Assembly (NCBI GenBank): GCA_029706075.1
Contig: JAINUG010000179.1
Location: 1,696,501-1,760,500, forward strand
DNA: 64,000 nt
Reading direction: 5' to 3'
From: Aldrovandia affinis
Lineage: Eukaryota > Chordata > Actinopteri > Notacanthiformes > Halosauridae
In this document: piece after piece, positions 14,720-26,075 of the stretch
Position numbering within the stretch: position 1 is the first letter of the stretch
Layout: each line of letters starts with the position of its first letter
Notes under the pieces: model-generated
Told to the model about the DNA's origin: nothing
Seen by the model: only the letters and a program-made list of their open reading frames with translations
Databases searched by the model: none
Made by a program: the position numbers and the translations under genes

Positions 14720-15188
14720 TTTGGACGGTAGGTTAAACAAAATTAAAAAATCTACAACAATAGAAAACTCTATCCCTGTCTACCGGTGCAAACAGACAAG
14801 GGGTGAGTCTTCCGCAAACTTATTGCCTACCCTATTCTTTGCCTACCTAAAAAGGTGCACAGAAAAAAAAGAAAAGCTGATCGGCAAACAGTCAACAAAA
14901 AGAAAGCACGGATCAAGACAAAATACAAAATAAGCTCACAAATGGCAAAGGCTTCAAATGCCAGAAAACTTCTCAGACTAAAACAGCACTGGAACTGGGG
15001 TGCAGTCCACCTTTATCCTCTCCTGGGTTGTGGGCGGAGCCAGCAGAGGTTAGAGACAAAACAACTAGGAAACAATTAAGGTGGCCATCAGGCCATCAGG
15101 CAATCATGCGCTCCGAGCGTGGCAATCCAGCAGGCAATCAGCCACCTGGCAATGGGAAATTCCCTCCACTCAGCCGGCACTCGTAACA
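14720..15188 (-). mobile_element. possible solo LTR, minus strand
   Basis: Read on the minus strand it begins TGTTACGAGTGCCGGCTGAG, has a TATA-like GGATAAAGG and a GC-rich proximal region followed by a T-rich part, as in fish Ty3/gypsy-type LTRs. The left border and target duplication could not be fixed. Confidence 0.35.
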
Positions 15189-15652
15189 AAATACATTTAA
15201 GCTTCGATTATTCTTTGATACATAATATATTTTCAATAAGTACACGGGAAACCAAGTTTTTGCATCGTTGGTTTGCGTCTTTGTTTTGCATATTTTAAGT
15301 CGAGACACAGAAGGCAAAAATGCAGTTTTTGTCTCCACTTGTCAATTTTCAAATTTTTGGTTGTTTTGCTTCTATAACATGCCTTCTTTAACACTGATAT
15401 CTGGTCAAACTGCACATACATGTGATTATTTTACTATATTTGTTCTACTTACGTCCATAAATGTATCCTAACTTTAGCAAATGTTAGCATATTTGCGCGA
15501 GGTACGGCTCTGCGATGTTTGAAAACGCCATACAGTGTAATACATTGTTGTACAGCTTGTTCCCTGTAGCGTAATGTTAGCAGATCAATATATGGTCATC
15601 TTCCTTGTAGTCATGACAATTGGTGAAAGAACAAATGTTATTTTTTGTGTAA

Positions 15653-16010
15653 ATGTCTCAAAAGAGACATGATCAGTTAGAAACTGCCAGAAGAAGAATA
15701 TCTAATGGGGAAGGTAACTGTCATACTAAACCTGACGATGAGTCTGCCAGAAAGTCACCAGCTGTCAGTGCCTCAAGGCGCAAAATTTACGAAATGGGGA
15801 AAGCCCCAGACTATCAGAATTACAGACCAGTCACACAACAGTGGTTTATAATGCATGTGTCGCGTTTGAATGAGCTGCTGGATGGATTGCTATGTCCAAA
15901 TTGCATGGCGAATCGGTCTACATATAAATATAGAGACCACAAAACCATTGATTTTGTAGCAGTCTGTTAGAGTCTTGCGAATGGAAACAGCTAATTTCCT
16001 GATTTTTAAT
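15653..16010 (+). pseudogene. decayed Mutator-like transposase, N-terminal fragment
   Basis: An ATG frame of 105 codons opens with a basic stretch (QKRHDQLETARRRISN). Its C-terminal part, MHVSRLNELLDGLLCPNC then VAVC, resembles the zinc-binding start of the Mutator-like transposase domain (hydrophobic helix, LxCPxC, then CxxC). The frame stops at 15970. A shift of frame continues LESCEWKQLIS, which would supply the next cysteine, so the copy is broken. No catalytic DDE part follows. The family assignment is from memory of the motif only. Confidence 0.45.
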
Positions 16011-16161
16011 ACATTTTGTTCTTAAAAACATGCTGAAAACCCATTTTTAATACCTGTACATAGCATTTTCTGATTTATAAAATGGAAAAAGGATGTATCC
16101 AAAATCTGTTTTGTAATACTTTTGTCTCTAACATGTTGTCAAAATGGAATAAAAATGTTGG

Positions 16162-16873
16162 TTTTTCTCAATCTATTTGGCACATTTCTTCAAACTAAGC
16201 CCCATGCTCTCAAAACAGTTAACACAGCCATCTAAACACTTGATAATTTTGAAAAACTAATACAGTAGACTCAATCTTTTATACAGATACAGTTTTTATT
16301 CATAATATATTGATAAAGATGAACAAAAGAGATCGTATAAAATAAACAATATAAGTAATGAGCTTTATTTTATGCTCACAAAATTCTGGAAATTCCAAAC
16401 CTACAATGCTAATACAATTGTTAAGAAAAACATATTTTGTTTTATTAGTAATATTTTTTTCCAGAAAACATCTGGATCACAATTATTCACACCCCTAATT
16501 ATTCTTTTAAATAAACTTAATCACAAGTTCATTGGAAGGTTATGGAACTATACAGTGGTTTTACAAATTATGGTAAAAAAATTCAGTTTATGAAAAAAGG
16601 GATTGCTGAACTTTCTGATAAACATATTTTACCATTAGTACTCCTGTGTGGATATAGCTGAATATATTATCTAATCAATAGATGACACGTGTGTATAGTT
16701 TTGATGACAATATTTGTTTTTCATAAAGATATTATCTGAAATGAAAGCAATGCTTAATTTTGCAGTGGGATTGGGATGTTTTGCAAAATCCAAGTCTGTT
16801 TAGATGACTGTGTTAACTGTTTTGAGACCATGGACTTTAGTTTTGGGGAATGCGCCAAATCGATTGAGGAAAA
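16162..16873. mobile_element. foldback MITE with ~77-bp inverted arms
   Basis: The left arm (16162-16238) and right arm (16797-16873) are inverted copies, sharing blocks such as CTCAAAACAGTTAACACAG and its complement. They begin near TTTTCTCAATC / GATTGAGGAAAA. The interior is AT-rich with no coding sequence. No target duplication was settled. Confidence 0.65.
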
Positions 16874-17515
16874 CTAAGTCTGGATTTATCCAATATCTAG
16901 ATGTTTTTTTTAATTTAATATATGCAAATGCGCGCATATTTAATGAGATGGTGCCTGATTTGCATATTTAAATATACATTCTAGAAAACTTCCACATTTT
17001 TTTGCAATTATGTAAATAATCAACTGGCAAACTTTCATGGTGATATCTTTTCGTTAATTTGTATTTCCCTATTCAAAAAAATCCCTAGGTGGGTTCCCCC
17101 AGTGAATTCTAGCCACTGACAGCGCTGGTTACATGTACGTTCTGTTTTTATATTTGTGGAAATAAGAAGTTTAGGTGTCTTAATGTTTCTGAAGACCTAA
17201 ACAAACTCAAATCACAATTTTTCAGATATCACTATAATAGCACTGCCGCACAATACATTTCCCTGCTTGGGATAATTCCGTTTTCTATCGATCTATGCAT
17301 TCCATTGATCCATCCATCTATCCAGTCATTCATCCATCTAGCAAGAGACGGCGACCCCAAAGGGCACAGAGATATGTACAGTGTTGACTCGGGCTTAAAA
17401 AGCTCTCCGTTTTTGTTTACATTCAGTTTCTGTTCAGTGCTGGACCTGCTGATCCCCAATCTAAACCACATAATCATATTTTGCCCCCGGCTGACTAATT
17501 AAAAAGCACAGTGTT

Positions 17516-17842
17516 GGGGCACTGGCTGTCAGGGACACAGTTCAAAACCCACGTGTGTACCAGACCGGCCCTATTGGCATTTGGCTGTCCGCCCGAGGGG
17601 GAGGGGGAGGTGGAGCTGGCACAAGTTTGTCGAGGAGCAGGAAAGGCGTCTGTGGTCGGGTTCCACCTCGGAGGAGGCGGATCTACCGGCCCGGACAAAT
17701 TGGCTCGTTACCCGGAGGACGGGCGGCAGACTCGGTCTGAATTGGGGGTGAATTGAAATAAATCATTATTTCAATCTAATTGGCAACCAAATTGGGAGAA
17801 AAACTGGAAAAATGTGAAACTGTAAATAACTTTTTTTTTTTT
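17516..17842 (+). mobile_element. tRNA-derived SINE, plus strand
   Basis: A 12-bp direct repeat AAGCACAGTGTT flanks it (17504-17515 and 17843-17854). A box-B-like GTTCAAAACCC lies in the 5' part, followed by GTACCAGACCGGCCC, a GC-rich middle, and the family tail GGCAACCAAATTGGGAGAAA. Short open frames inside are by-products. Confidence 0.82.
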
Positions 17843-18479
17843 AAGCACAGTGTTACTCAAAATCTGTATCATGTTAGTTACCTTATTTCAAAGTAGTATT
17901 TCTCCATATAGTCCCCTCACATGTCTTGGTCAATCAGACAGTCAAAGTGTGAGTAATGTACAAAACCTTTGTTTGTTTGTTTCAGCTCAAACAATGCCTT
18001 CTTTGCCCCATGAAATATAGAAGAGCCATATGTGAAAATTACAACATCACAACTCTCAGCTCAAATGCAAACTCTGATCCTCTCAAAGGGAATCACCTCA
18101 GACAAAACTTGATCTTGAACTCTCTTAATCTCTCCTCCCAATGCACAGAGCAGCACAGAGATGTGCACTCTGAATTCAGGTGTAACAAAGTAGATATTGA
18201 ATACAAGTATCAACAGAACCTAAGTCCTTTGACTAATGGTAAGGATAAATACCACTTGTACTCTGTTAGTATATTTTTAAAATGTATAGGTGTGAAATGA
18301 ATGCCAAAAATGAATAACCATAAAATACTGTGAGACCCCACACTCAAGGACAAAATCGAACAAATAAGGTGTAATGGTCATATATATTATTTATATATTG
18401 GATTGAGGAAAATAATTAATGGCTTTTGCTATCTTTAGCATCACATCCCAGAAACCTACTCTTAATTTACTGTATATAT

Positions 18480-18621
18480 GTCATTTAGCAGACGCTTTTA
18501 TCCAAAGCGACTTACAGCAGTGAATGCATACATTTTTCAGTATGTGTGGTCCCAGTGGGAATTGAACCCACAACCTAAGCGTTGCCAATACCATACTTTA
18601 CCTAATGAGCCACACAGAACC
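18480..18621 (-). mobile_element. tRNA-derived SINE of the TCATTTAGCAGACGC family
   Basis: On the minus strand it reads GGTTCTGTGTGGCTCATTAG (box A region), GTGGGTTCAATTCCCACTGG (box B) and ends in GCGTCTGCTAAATGA. A second copy lies on the opposite strand at 25935-26075. Confidence 0.75.
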
Positions 18622-19754
18622 ACCAGAACCAGGCCCACTCTTAAAAGGTTAAGAGACCACCTGAGGGTCATCTACTTTTAAGGCTAAATAATATTTATAC
18701 ATAGCTCATATGTACTCTTACTTTAAGGAGTAGGAGTAAATTCACCATTCTTAGAATTTTCCCACAGCTTTATACATACAGCCATATATACATCTCTTTC
18801 TGTTGTAGTTTAGTTTAGCTAATCTGTCAGGTCCAATAATCCTACTTATGGAACTTCAGCGTTGCTTTGGATGCAGCTGGATAGTGGATTGATTTATGTT
18901 TTATACCTTTGGTTTAAGTCCCAGCAGCAGTGGCAGCTGCTGTGCGGTTCACCAGGCTCTTTTCGTTTCGCTGGGCAATGTTTCTGACATCGCACGGGAC
19001 AGAACGTGGATTAATATGGCCGTTCGCTCGGCTTAAGTGTTGGCCACAACACGAATCCTGCCAAAGGAATCAAAACCCCAGAAAAGCGCTGCTTCAGAAT
19101 CCCCCAGTGCCTGCTGGTTAACACTCAGAAGACAAGCTGACGTGCCGCAAAGTATCATTTAAAACCGTATTTTGGCCTGCTATTATTGGGAATGAGATGT
19201 CATTCCCCACGTACAGCATAGTTCAGCATAAATTGAAGTGAAGTATTAAACAACACCATGGGTTGTGTGTTTGAAAAAACAAGCATTTATGAACCAACTT
19301 TGTTTGGTCAACTCTTAGGAGTTTGTTTTCACACTGATATATTCCTAAAAACTGAAATGAATTTCGAGCTAATGAGATACAGTATGTCTGTTCACTCACT
19401 GTTTGCTACTAACACTGTACCAGTGTAACACTGTTGTTGAGAGAACAACCTTGGATGGCCTTTAAATGTACATAATGAATAGCCACAAATGCCTCACTTT
19501 TATTGTTTCTATTTTTCCCTATATTTTATATTTAATCTGGCAAATATGTATTTCTTAAAGCTCTGTGTTGAACAAAACTGGGGCATCCGATCAATCGTTC
19601 AACTAAACTGTGTCAGTGTTGTGCTTGGGTTGTGACTGTTGCTTAGGAGAAGGTTAATAACTCCAAATTCGATTCAGATTTTTTTAGATGTACTGTTCAT
19701 TGCACATGAGATCACACTGTTTCCTTTTGTTTCTCCTTTCTCCCTGCTGGACAG
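18622..19754. other. intronic DNA with a decayed MITE-like end
   Basis: CTTTATACATACAGCC at 18769-18784, preceded by ATATTTATACATAGC and AGGAGTAGGAGT blocks, resembles the right half of the MITE at 49075-49830. The GC-richer stretch 18905-19150 is not repeat-like to my eye; no exon could be assigned in it. Confidence 0.4.
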
Positions 19755-19781
19755 TAAACAAGAAGAACCGAGGAGCTGTTG
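19755..19781 (+). CDS. sdk1: candidate 27-nt microexon in the intron before Ig3
   Basis: A pyrimidine-rich acceptor (TTTCTCCCTGCTGGACAG) and a consensus donor (GTAAGAT) flank exactly 27 nt. In phase 1, the phase required by the exon at 24165, it reads xNKKNRGAV. It would add nine residues to the Ig2-Ig3 linker. I do not recall such a microexon in the family, and the upstream partner exon is outside the window. Chance pairing of splice-like sites over 24 kb is possible. Confidence 0.3.
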
Positions 19782-19925
19782 GTAAGATAAATTATGAAAA
19801 ACAAATGAATTGCTTTCCAAGCAATTGTTTTGTGTGTTCTTACTTATTATCAGAATTGTTTCCCTTCCTTCCTCTCTTGGAATCAATGCGATATTATGTA
19901 GGGTGCTAGCTTCTACCTTCTGTAG

Positions 19926-20412
19926 TGTCACGACTCGGCCAGCAAACGGGCATTTTCCCCAAGCCCCAATCAGGAGAAGTGAAAGGAATACCAGGAATGT
20001 GCAATCCCAATCAAGACAATGACTGGTAGCTGTTAGCCCTGAAGGGTATTTAAGCTGCTAGCTTCACTTGCACTGCACTTGAACATTCACTGCCCTGAGT
20101 TGATTCTTACCTGTTGTGTTTGTGATCTCGCCGCCTTGAAAAACTTGTCCTCGTTTGTTTTGTAGTTCCAAGTGTTGAGTGTATTCCGTTTCCCGGAATA
20201 CGTTTTGAGTTTTACTGTTTCGCTTGTTTTGTTTTCTCCTGCTTGTTTGTTGTTTTGCTTTATTTGTTAGTGTTCCGTGTCTGTTCAGACACTGTTTTGC
20301 CATTTCCTATTATCTACGTTTAAGGATATAAGGTACCTTAAACGGCTCTCTGCATCCTGGGTCTCTCTCTCGCTCTCCTGCAATTGGTTCCAAACCCACA
20401 ACATTCCTGACA
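19926..20412 (+). mobile_element. solo LTR, 487 bp, with 5-bp target duplication
   Basis: It begins TGTCACGACTCGG and ends ATTCCTGACA, the TG..CA ends of an LTR. Identical TGTAG pentamers flank it (19921-19925, 20413-20417). A TATA-like GGGTATTTAAGC at about 20044-20055 suggests plus orientation. No internal region remains, as expected after LTR-LTR recombination. Confidence 0.85.
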
Positions 20413-20586
20413 TGTAGGTTCCAAGAAAGTTAATGTTCTTTGTGTAACTTTTGAAAAAACTTAATTATTTTCTGTTTGGGTCCATCCTTATTTTCCTTCT
20501 AAGCTCAGGTTTTGATGTTTTTGATTTGCTTACAGTCATGTACCTTCAGATTTAAACCCATGACCATCAGGTCTAATGTTCTAACC

Positions 20587-20916
20587 CAGTGGTTCTCAAA
20601 CTCGGTCCTGGAATACCACCGTGTATGCTGGTTTTTGTTACAAATATAATTTCAATCAATTATCAACTGATCAGTCAACTCAGTTCTCAGATAACTAATG
20701 CTTTCATATTCTGTCATAGGCTGTGGCAAATTATTGCTTTTGAAAGAGGTTACATTTTTAATTGATTTATTGATACACCTATAGTTGAAATCAGTGAAGT
20801 CCCAAATGCTAAAACTGGGGACATCTGGTCCTTGAAGCTAAAATGACTAGACTAAACTGAAATGACAAAAACAAGGTACTTGAATGGTACTCCACGACCG
20901 AGTTTAAGAACCACTG
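20587..20916. mobile_element. hAT MITE, 330 bp
   Basis: The ends CAGTGGTTCTCAAACTCGGT and ACCGAGTTTAAGAACCACTG are inverted copies. They are flanked by TTCTAACC and TTATAACC (8 bp, one mismatch). It belongs to the same family as 1-302. Confidence 0.85.
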
Positions 20917-20924
20917 TTATAACC

Positions 20925-23900
20925 CTATACCTCATACCACTATTTGTGTTTTTCATTAATCCTTTTGTTGCTTGTTGTCAAATATGAATTAATTTATAGT
21001 ACTTCTAAAGCCACAGAGGTACTGGGTCCCACTATGTTAACACATCATTCTCCATTCTGGGTGCTTTATAAGCATTTATATTGTAAAATAATGAATGCTT
21101 AACCAATCACCTGCCATCAGCAGCCATGAGTTCAGCAATTGTGTCTTGGCGTCAGCAAAAAATTGAGTAATTGGCGATTACATTAAATACCATCATGTTT
21201 TTCCTCAAGCGTCTAATGAAAAACATTAGGCCGTGCATGAGAGATTTACGTCCTCTTACTGTTCTTGACCTGCTGGTATAGTCTCGGAACGTGATGAAGG
21301 CAAATCCAGGCATTAACAGCCTGTCTGGAAATCGTGACCCATCTCCACAGTTGCAACCAGACATCGGACGATGTTGATTCAATGAATACAAGTGCAATAT
21401 TCATCCAAAGAAATTGGATCACAACACAGATGCTGTATGATAAGGCTGAAACAAATGGTAAATACTGGCACAACCAACGTTGGGTGGATTCAAGAGTTAG
21501 GAGGCCATGGAAAGTCATGAGTAAGTAAATTGTTTTTTTTACATCCTGAGGAGGAAGGTTAAACTGTTGGGTTAGAAGACGCTGCACAACATGTCCTTTC
21601 CGCAAAGAAAAGGAACGAATGGCCTTAAGCACCTCCCTGGGGGATAGGATGGAATTACGGGCCTCTAAAGACTATACAGAGAGGCCCAGCTGAGGAACTC
21701 TCACACGCCCATAGAGGCACGCTCTTAAAAACGGTCAGAAAAGTCACAGGGTTATGCTTCACATCTCCATTCCCTTGTTGAAACACATCTTCCACTGTGG
21801 TGCAAGTGACTGCTGCCTTAAAGTGCACCAGGCTTAGTTCAATGTGAATATTAAATTTGGTTTGAAGCATTGTACCAAGGATTTAACAATTGGCCTTGCA
21901 GGGGCTGTGGAATTAGCACATCCTCTAGGGGACTTTGTTCAAATTTGCCTCGTTCCAGAAAGTGTAATGTTGTGTTCTGTTTGTTTCAGAAAGCAGGTGC
22001 CCTTTTTAACCCTGAGTTCCCTGATGAACCAGGTGTATAGCATTCTACAATCTGGTGCTACAATCTGGTGCACTATGTTCATGGCTGCTGGAAAGTGGTT
22101 GAGAGGATTTTAAGCAACCTTTATGGAGAAGTACAATGTCTTGACATGCTGCCATCACTGGGATAATTCATACAGGCCTGGCCAACATAGGCTTAGATTA
22201 AATTTGTCCTTAACTTAGGCCCACAAGTTCAGTAAACTGCACAGTTAATATAAAAACTGTGTTACGAATGAAAGAAAGAAAGCATGTATTGAGTAACAGG
22301 GACAACTATTGATTGAATCCAGGGCATTGTCACATGCACATGGTAGGATAAGGACTAAAGTTGGTATAAACAAAAGAGCGAAATTAAGTCTGTTCACAAC
22401 ATTCTCATTGTCATTTTGATTTTCACACAAATGGAGACCTTTTCAACATAGACGTAGATCTTTGTGGATTAAAACATTGTCTGTGTGTGTTTGTGTGTGT
22501 TGCACTTGTATTGACCCTCACCATTCCATCATTGTTTCCCACTTTATCTCAAGGTTTCAGTATTCCTGATCAGAACTTACGTACAGAGGTTGTGATTCTG
22601 TCAGAAGGCCCATATAAGCACTTCTTAACAGCTTTGATGGGATTTTTCATCAGGCAGCCTAGATGTCTATATTCTCCAACAACATTGCAAACACACACAT
22701 CTCATGTGCTCTAAATAAGGGCACCCAGGAATACACATGTGAACCAGTCATTTGTTTTTTGCTATGATAAAGCAGATTTGAAATATGCTTTTGGGCAACT
22801 TTAGAAAATGCACAGGGAATGACCTGTCTTGGTGCATTATGTATCCACTTTGCTTGGGGGATTGAGTTTTGTCCCTATAGACACCAGACACTCAAGGCTG
22901 CAGAAAGACATGAGCAAATCTCTTTACCTCTGTTTACTGCTTGTTTTCCATCAATAATGAAGTTTAGTTGAGATCATTTGCTAACTTTTCTTAGAATTTG
23001 GGTATGTTTTTTTAAAGCATACTTTAAAAGTTTTCATTTCATTTAAGAGCAAAAAGTAGATAAAGATAACAAGGCAAAAATGTATGAAATTAATCATGTA
23101 CAAAGGCGCTGGGGCAGAAATATTCTGTTAGACTGAGTACACCCAGAACTGCTGCAGACAGTCTGGGGCTAGCTCTGCTATGTTGTATTGATCCACTACC
23201 AAACATTTAAGATCTTAACTCCCTTAGCCTCCAACAGAGGACCAGTGCCAAGTAATCTATCGTTTATTAGTTTGCCTGCAGTTCTTAAAAATTCCCCCAT
23301 CTTAGGAGAAAAGGACGTTCTTATGAAGTCTGTGGTTAATAAAGTATGCTAAAAACGTGTATCGATCTCAAAGCAGATTTTGCCGTTTGTGCTCAGAAAA
23401 CGAGACGTATTTCCACGGCAGATGTATATTGTGTACGTCATATTGTGTTGTAGTTGATTTAACTGGTATAAAATGTAAATAACTCCCTCATCTGCAGGAC
23501 AACTTCTGTCCAAGTGCTTTAATTTCAGAAATTTGTGTTTTTGGTCAACCTGTACTTCTTCAAGCATTGAAGAAAGCATTTGGTGTTTTTTCTGTCGATG
23601 CGGGAGTACATTTTAGGTATTTGCTTCTTCCGGCTTCATGTTCAAGTTAGATTGACAGAATGTGTTTACCTGTTTCTTTGGTTATTGATTGAACCTGTTG
23701 CTGATTATACTGTTTACATGTGCATTGTAACTATATATATATATACAGTATATACATATATACACAGTATATATACTATATCCTGTATATTCTGGACATT
23801 TTATGTATCTGATCTGTATCTCAACTCAACCTTTGGTAGGTCTGTGGTACATGCTTGGAATGGTTCTGTAAGCTTCCCACCAGCTTTATGCATCTATCTT

Positions 23901-24121
23901 CACATAAAACTAGTAAAACAAACACTTATTTCCGACACCCTGCTTTGAAGCTCAGCCCATATACTGGAAGCGCAAATTAATCATCTTTAGATGCATGCAA
24001 TATTCAGAGTCAGCTGTGCACTCCTCACCGACACATAAGCGTAGGGTCTTGCAAGGGTGAGCTGTGCAGGTTCCAGATGATGCCCCCCCTGAGCCGTTTT
24101 GCTTTGACCAGTGACCCCCCA

Positions 24122-24156
<35 letters not shown>

Positions 24157-24164
24157 ATTGGAAG
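20925..24164. other. intronic DNA upstream of the Ig3 exon
   Basis: No exon or transposase was recognised, although 21130-21870 has a higher GC content than its surroundings and a 128-codon minus-strand frame without known motifs. An AT dinucleotide tract lies at about 23733-23775. The stretch ends in the (CT)n run that serves the 24165 exon. Confidence 0.5.
24125..24152 (+). repeat. (CT)n microsatellite acting as polypyrimidine tract
   Basis: About 14 CT units end 11-12 bases before the AG used by the sdk1 exon at 24165. There is no other pyrimidine tract at this acceptor. Confidence 0.75.
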
Positions 24165-24276
24165 ATTCGGACGCCCCCACGGACCCAATAGCCCCGGCAA
24201 TTGTGATTCCTCCAAGGAATACTACAGTGGCAGCAGGGGTCAGCGAGGCCATGCTGGAGTGCGTGGCTAATGCAAG
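24165..24276 (+). CDS. sdk1: sdk1 exon: first half of Ig3
   Basis: This 112-nt exon encodes the linker DAPTDPIAP and the start of Ig3, including IVIPPRN and the B-strand cysteine in LECVANAR. The acceptor AG at 24163-24164 follows a (CT)n tract and is the only AG that fits; the donor is GTCAGA at 24277. It starts in phase 1 and ends in phase 2 (AG|G, Arg). The next residues PVEKLNISWKRNG come from the exon at 25621. An apparent open frame continuing past the donor is intronic: it runs into a short direct duplication of a TTAATATGGCACATCAGAGCA-like unit (near 24299-24360). The upstream exon is not in the window, so the first split codon is incomplete. Confidence 0.88.
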
Positions 24277-24500
24277 GTCAGACCCTTCCCCAGACCTGTT
24301 AATATGGCACATCAGAGCAATTGGCCCAAAACCCTCCTGTTAATATGGCACATCAGAGCAATCAGCAGATTTTATCAGCCCTGCTGGTCACTTTCCTTTG
24401 GGAAGCAGGCATTAGTCACCGAAAAATACACACTCTGGCGGGCACAAGATATCGAACCCCTGAAGGAAGGAATAAATCAAATCAGGGTTAAATTTTCATA

Positions 24501-25154
24501 CACTACCGGTCAAAAGTTTTAGAACACCCCCATTTTCCAGTTTTTACTGAAATTTAAGCAGTTCAAGTCCAGTGAATAACCTGAAATGGTACAAAGGTAA
24601 GCGGTAAACTGCCAGAGGGTAAAAAAAAAAGTTTAGGTTACCAAAAACTGAAAAATGATGTAAATTTTTTGGCATTGAGTAGTTTCCTACACCATCAAAA
24701 GGCATTTGGAAACTGGAGGAAACTCTGATAGGAAGAGGTCTGGCAGACCCAAAGCCACAACAAAATCAGAAGACAAGTTTCTGAGAGTCAACAGCTTGCA
24801 TGATAGGCGGCTCACAGGACAACAGCTTCAAGCACAGCTTAACACTGGTCGAAGTAAGGAAGTCTCAGTTTCAACTGTGAAGAGAAGACTTTGAGCTGCA
24901 GGTTTGACAGGTCAAGAGGCAGCGACTTGCACAGAGTGACTGTTAACCCACGCTAACCCATTAATTGTTCCCTGAAAAGGGCTTTTTTTAATAACTTTTT
25001 TAATACGTTTTTGGTAACCTAAATGTTTATTTTTAACCTTTGGCAGTTTACCGCTTACCTTTGTACCATTTCAGGTTATTCACTGGACTTGAACTGCTTA
25101 AATTTCAGTAAAAACTGGAAAATGGGGGTGTTCTAAATCTTTTGACCGGTAGTG
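24501..25154 (+). mobile_element. internally deleted Tc1-like element
   Basis: Long inverted repeats (about 150-200 bp) begin CACTACCGGTCAAAAG and end CTTTTGACCGGTAGTG, with TA on both sides (24499-24500, 25155-25156). Inside, a plus-strand frame from 24706 holds SGRPKATTKSEDKFLRVNSL and RRLTGQQLQAQLN, the N-terminal DNA-binding part of a Tc1 transposase. The DDE catalytic part is deleted. Confidence 0.88.
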
Positions 25155-25620
25155 TATATATATTTTTAAATCAAGAATGTTACCCATGGATTAGGTGTTA
25201 CCTTGTTTTCGGAATAATTTTTCCAAGCAGAAAGCATTTCCTTATCCTTTTCAAACCAATTCCTTTCACTTGGCTTTAAGGGCTGATCCGGTTGAGGGAA
25301 GCGTTCTGCTACAATTAATTTATTGTGCGGTTGCTTTTCTCCCCTGGTGACAGCAATTGCAAAACAAGAAGGTCATGTGAAATTTGAGAGAAATTATTTT
25401 TCAGCTCTGGAATTGTTCCACATTGCACTTCCGTTTAGTACAGATGAATCTTCCATAGGGACACACATTCTATGTCGTAATTAAGTATTTGTGTCCTTTT
25501 TGAAGTGTATACGTGTAATACAAAAATATGAAAATGTGGAATAAATTCTTACAAATCATTAATGTGTGGTTATCCTTGCTCGCATATATGCCCCCCACCA
25601 CCACCACCACCTCTCAAAAG

Positions 25621-25811
25621 GCCAGTGGAGAAACTCAACATATCTTGGAAACGTAATGGCATGGAACTTCCAAGCGGGGTGGGCATGTTTGGGAGGAGGC
25701 TGACCATCGTCAATCCAACCTCCGCCGATGTGGGGCTGTACGTGTGTGAGGCCTCCCTGCTGGACAGCAGCCTGAAGACCGTGGAGGCCAAAGCCTTCCT
25801 CTCCATCACAG
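25621..25811 (+). CDS. sdk1: sdk1 exon: second half of Ig3
   Basis: This 191-nt exon encodes PVEKLNISWKRNGMELPSG, FGRRLTIVNPTSADVGLY and VCEASLL, ending SIT. The core tryptophan (SWKRNG) and the F-strand motif DVGLYVC supply the partner cysteine of the Ig3 disulfide. The acceptor is TCTCAAAAG at 25620 after a CCA-rich pyrimidine stretch; the donor is GTAGGC at 25812. It ends with one base of a Glu codon completed by the exon at 37042. The reading matches the human SDK1 pattern (WKRNGVRL, FGRRLTI, VCEASL as recalled). Confidence 0.93.
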
Positions 25812-25934
25812 GTAGGCCTCAACTCACATCATGAGCATTAATAAGGACTTCACGTACACGTGACCCAGCGGGCCTTGTTCAGTTACCACACTATTACACA
25901 GGTAGCACCTGCTTAATATGGCTGATTCATTGAA

Positions 25935-26075
25935 GGTTCTGTGTGGCTCAGAAGGTAGAGCATGGCGTTGGCAACACTTAGGTTGTGGGTTCAATTCCCA
26001 CTGGGACCACATATACTGAAAAATGTATGCATTCACTACTGTAAGTCGCTGGATAAAAGCGCCTGCTATATGGCA
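25935..26075 (+). mobile_element. tRNA-derived SINE, plus strand
   Basis: Box A lies in GTGGCTCAGAAGGTAGAGC and box B in GTGGGTTCAATTCCCACTGG. The 3' part ends in TAAGTCGCTGGATAAAAGCG. It is the inverted counterpart of 18480-18621. Confidence 0.78.

Noticed and set aside
21246..21632. 128-codon minus-strand frame as a gene
   Set aside because: No motif, no splice context and biased composition; probably chance or old repeat.
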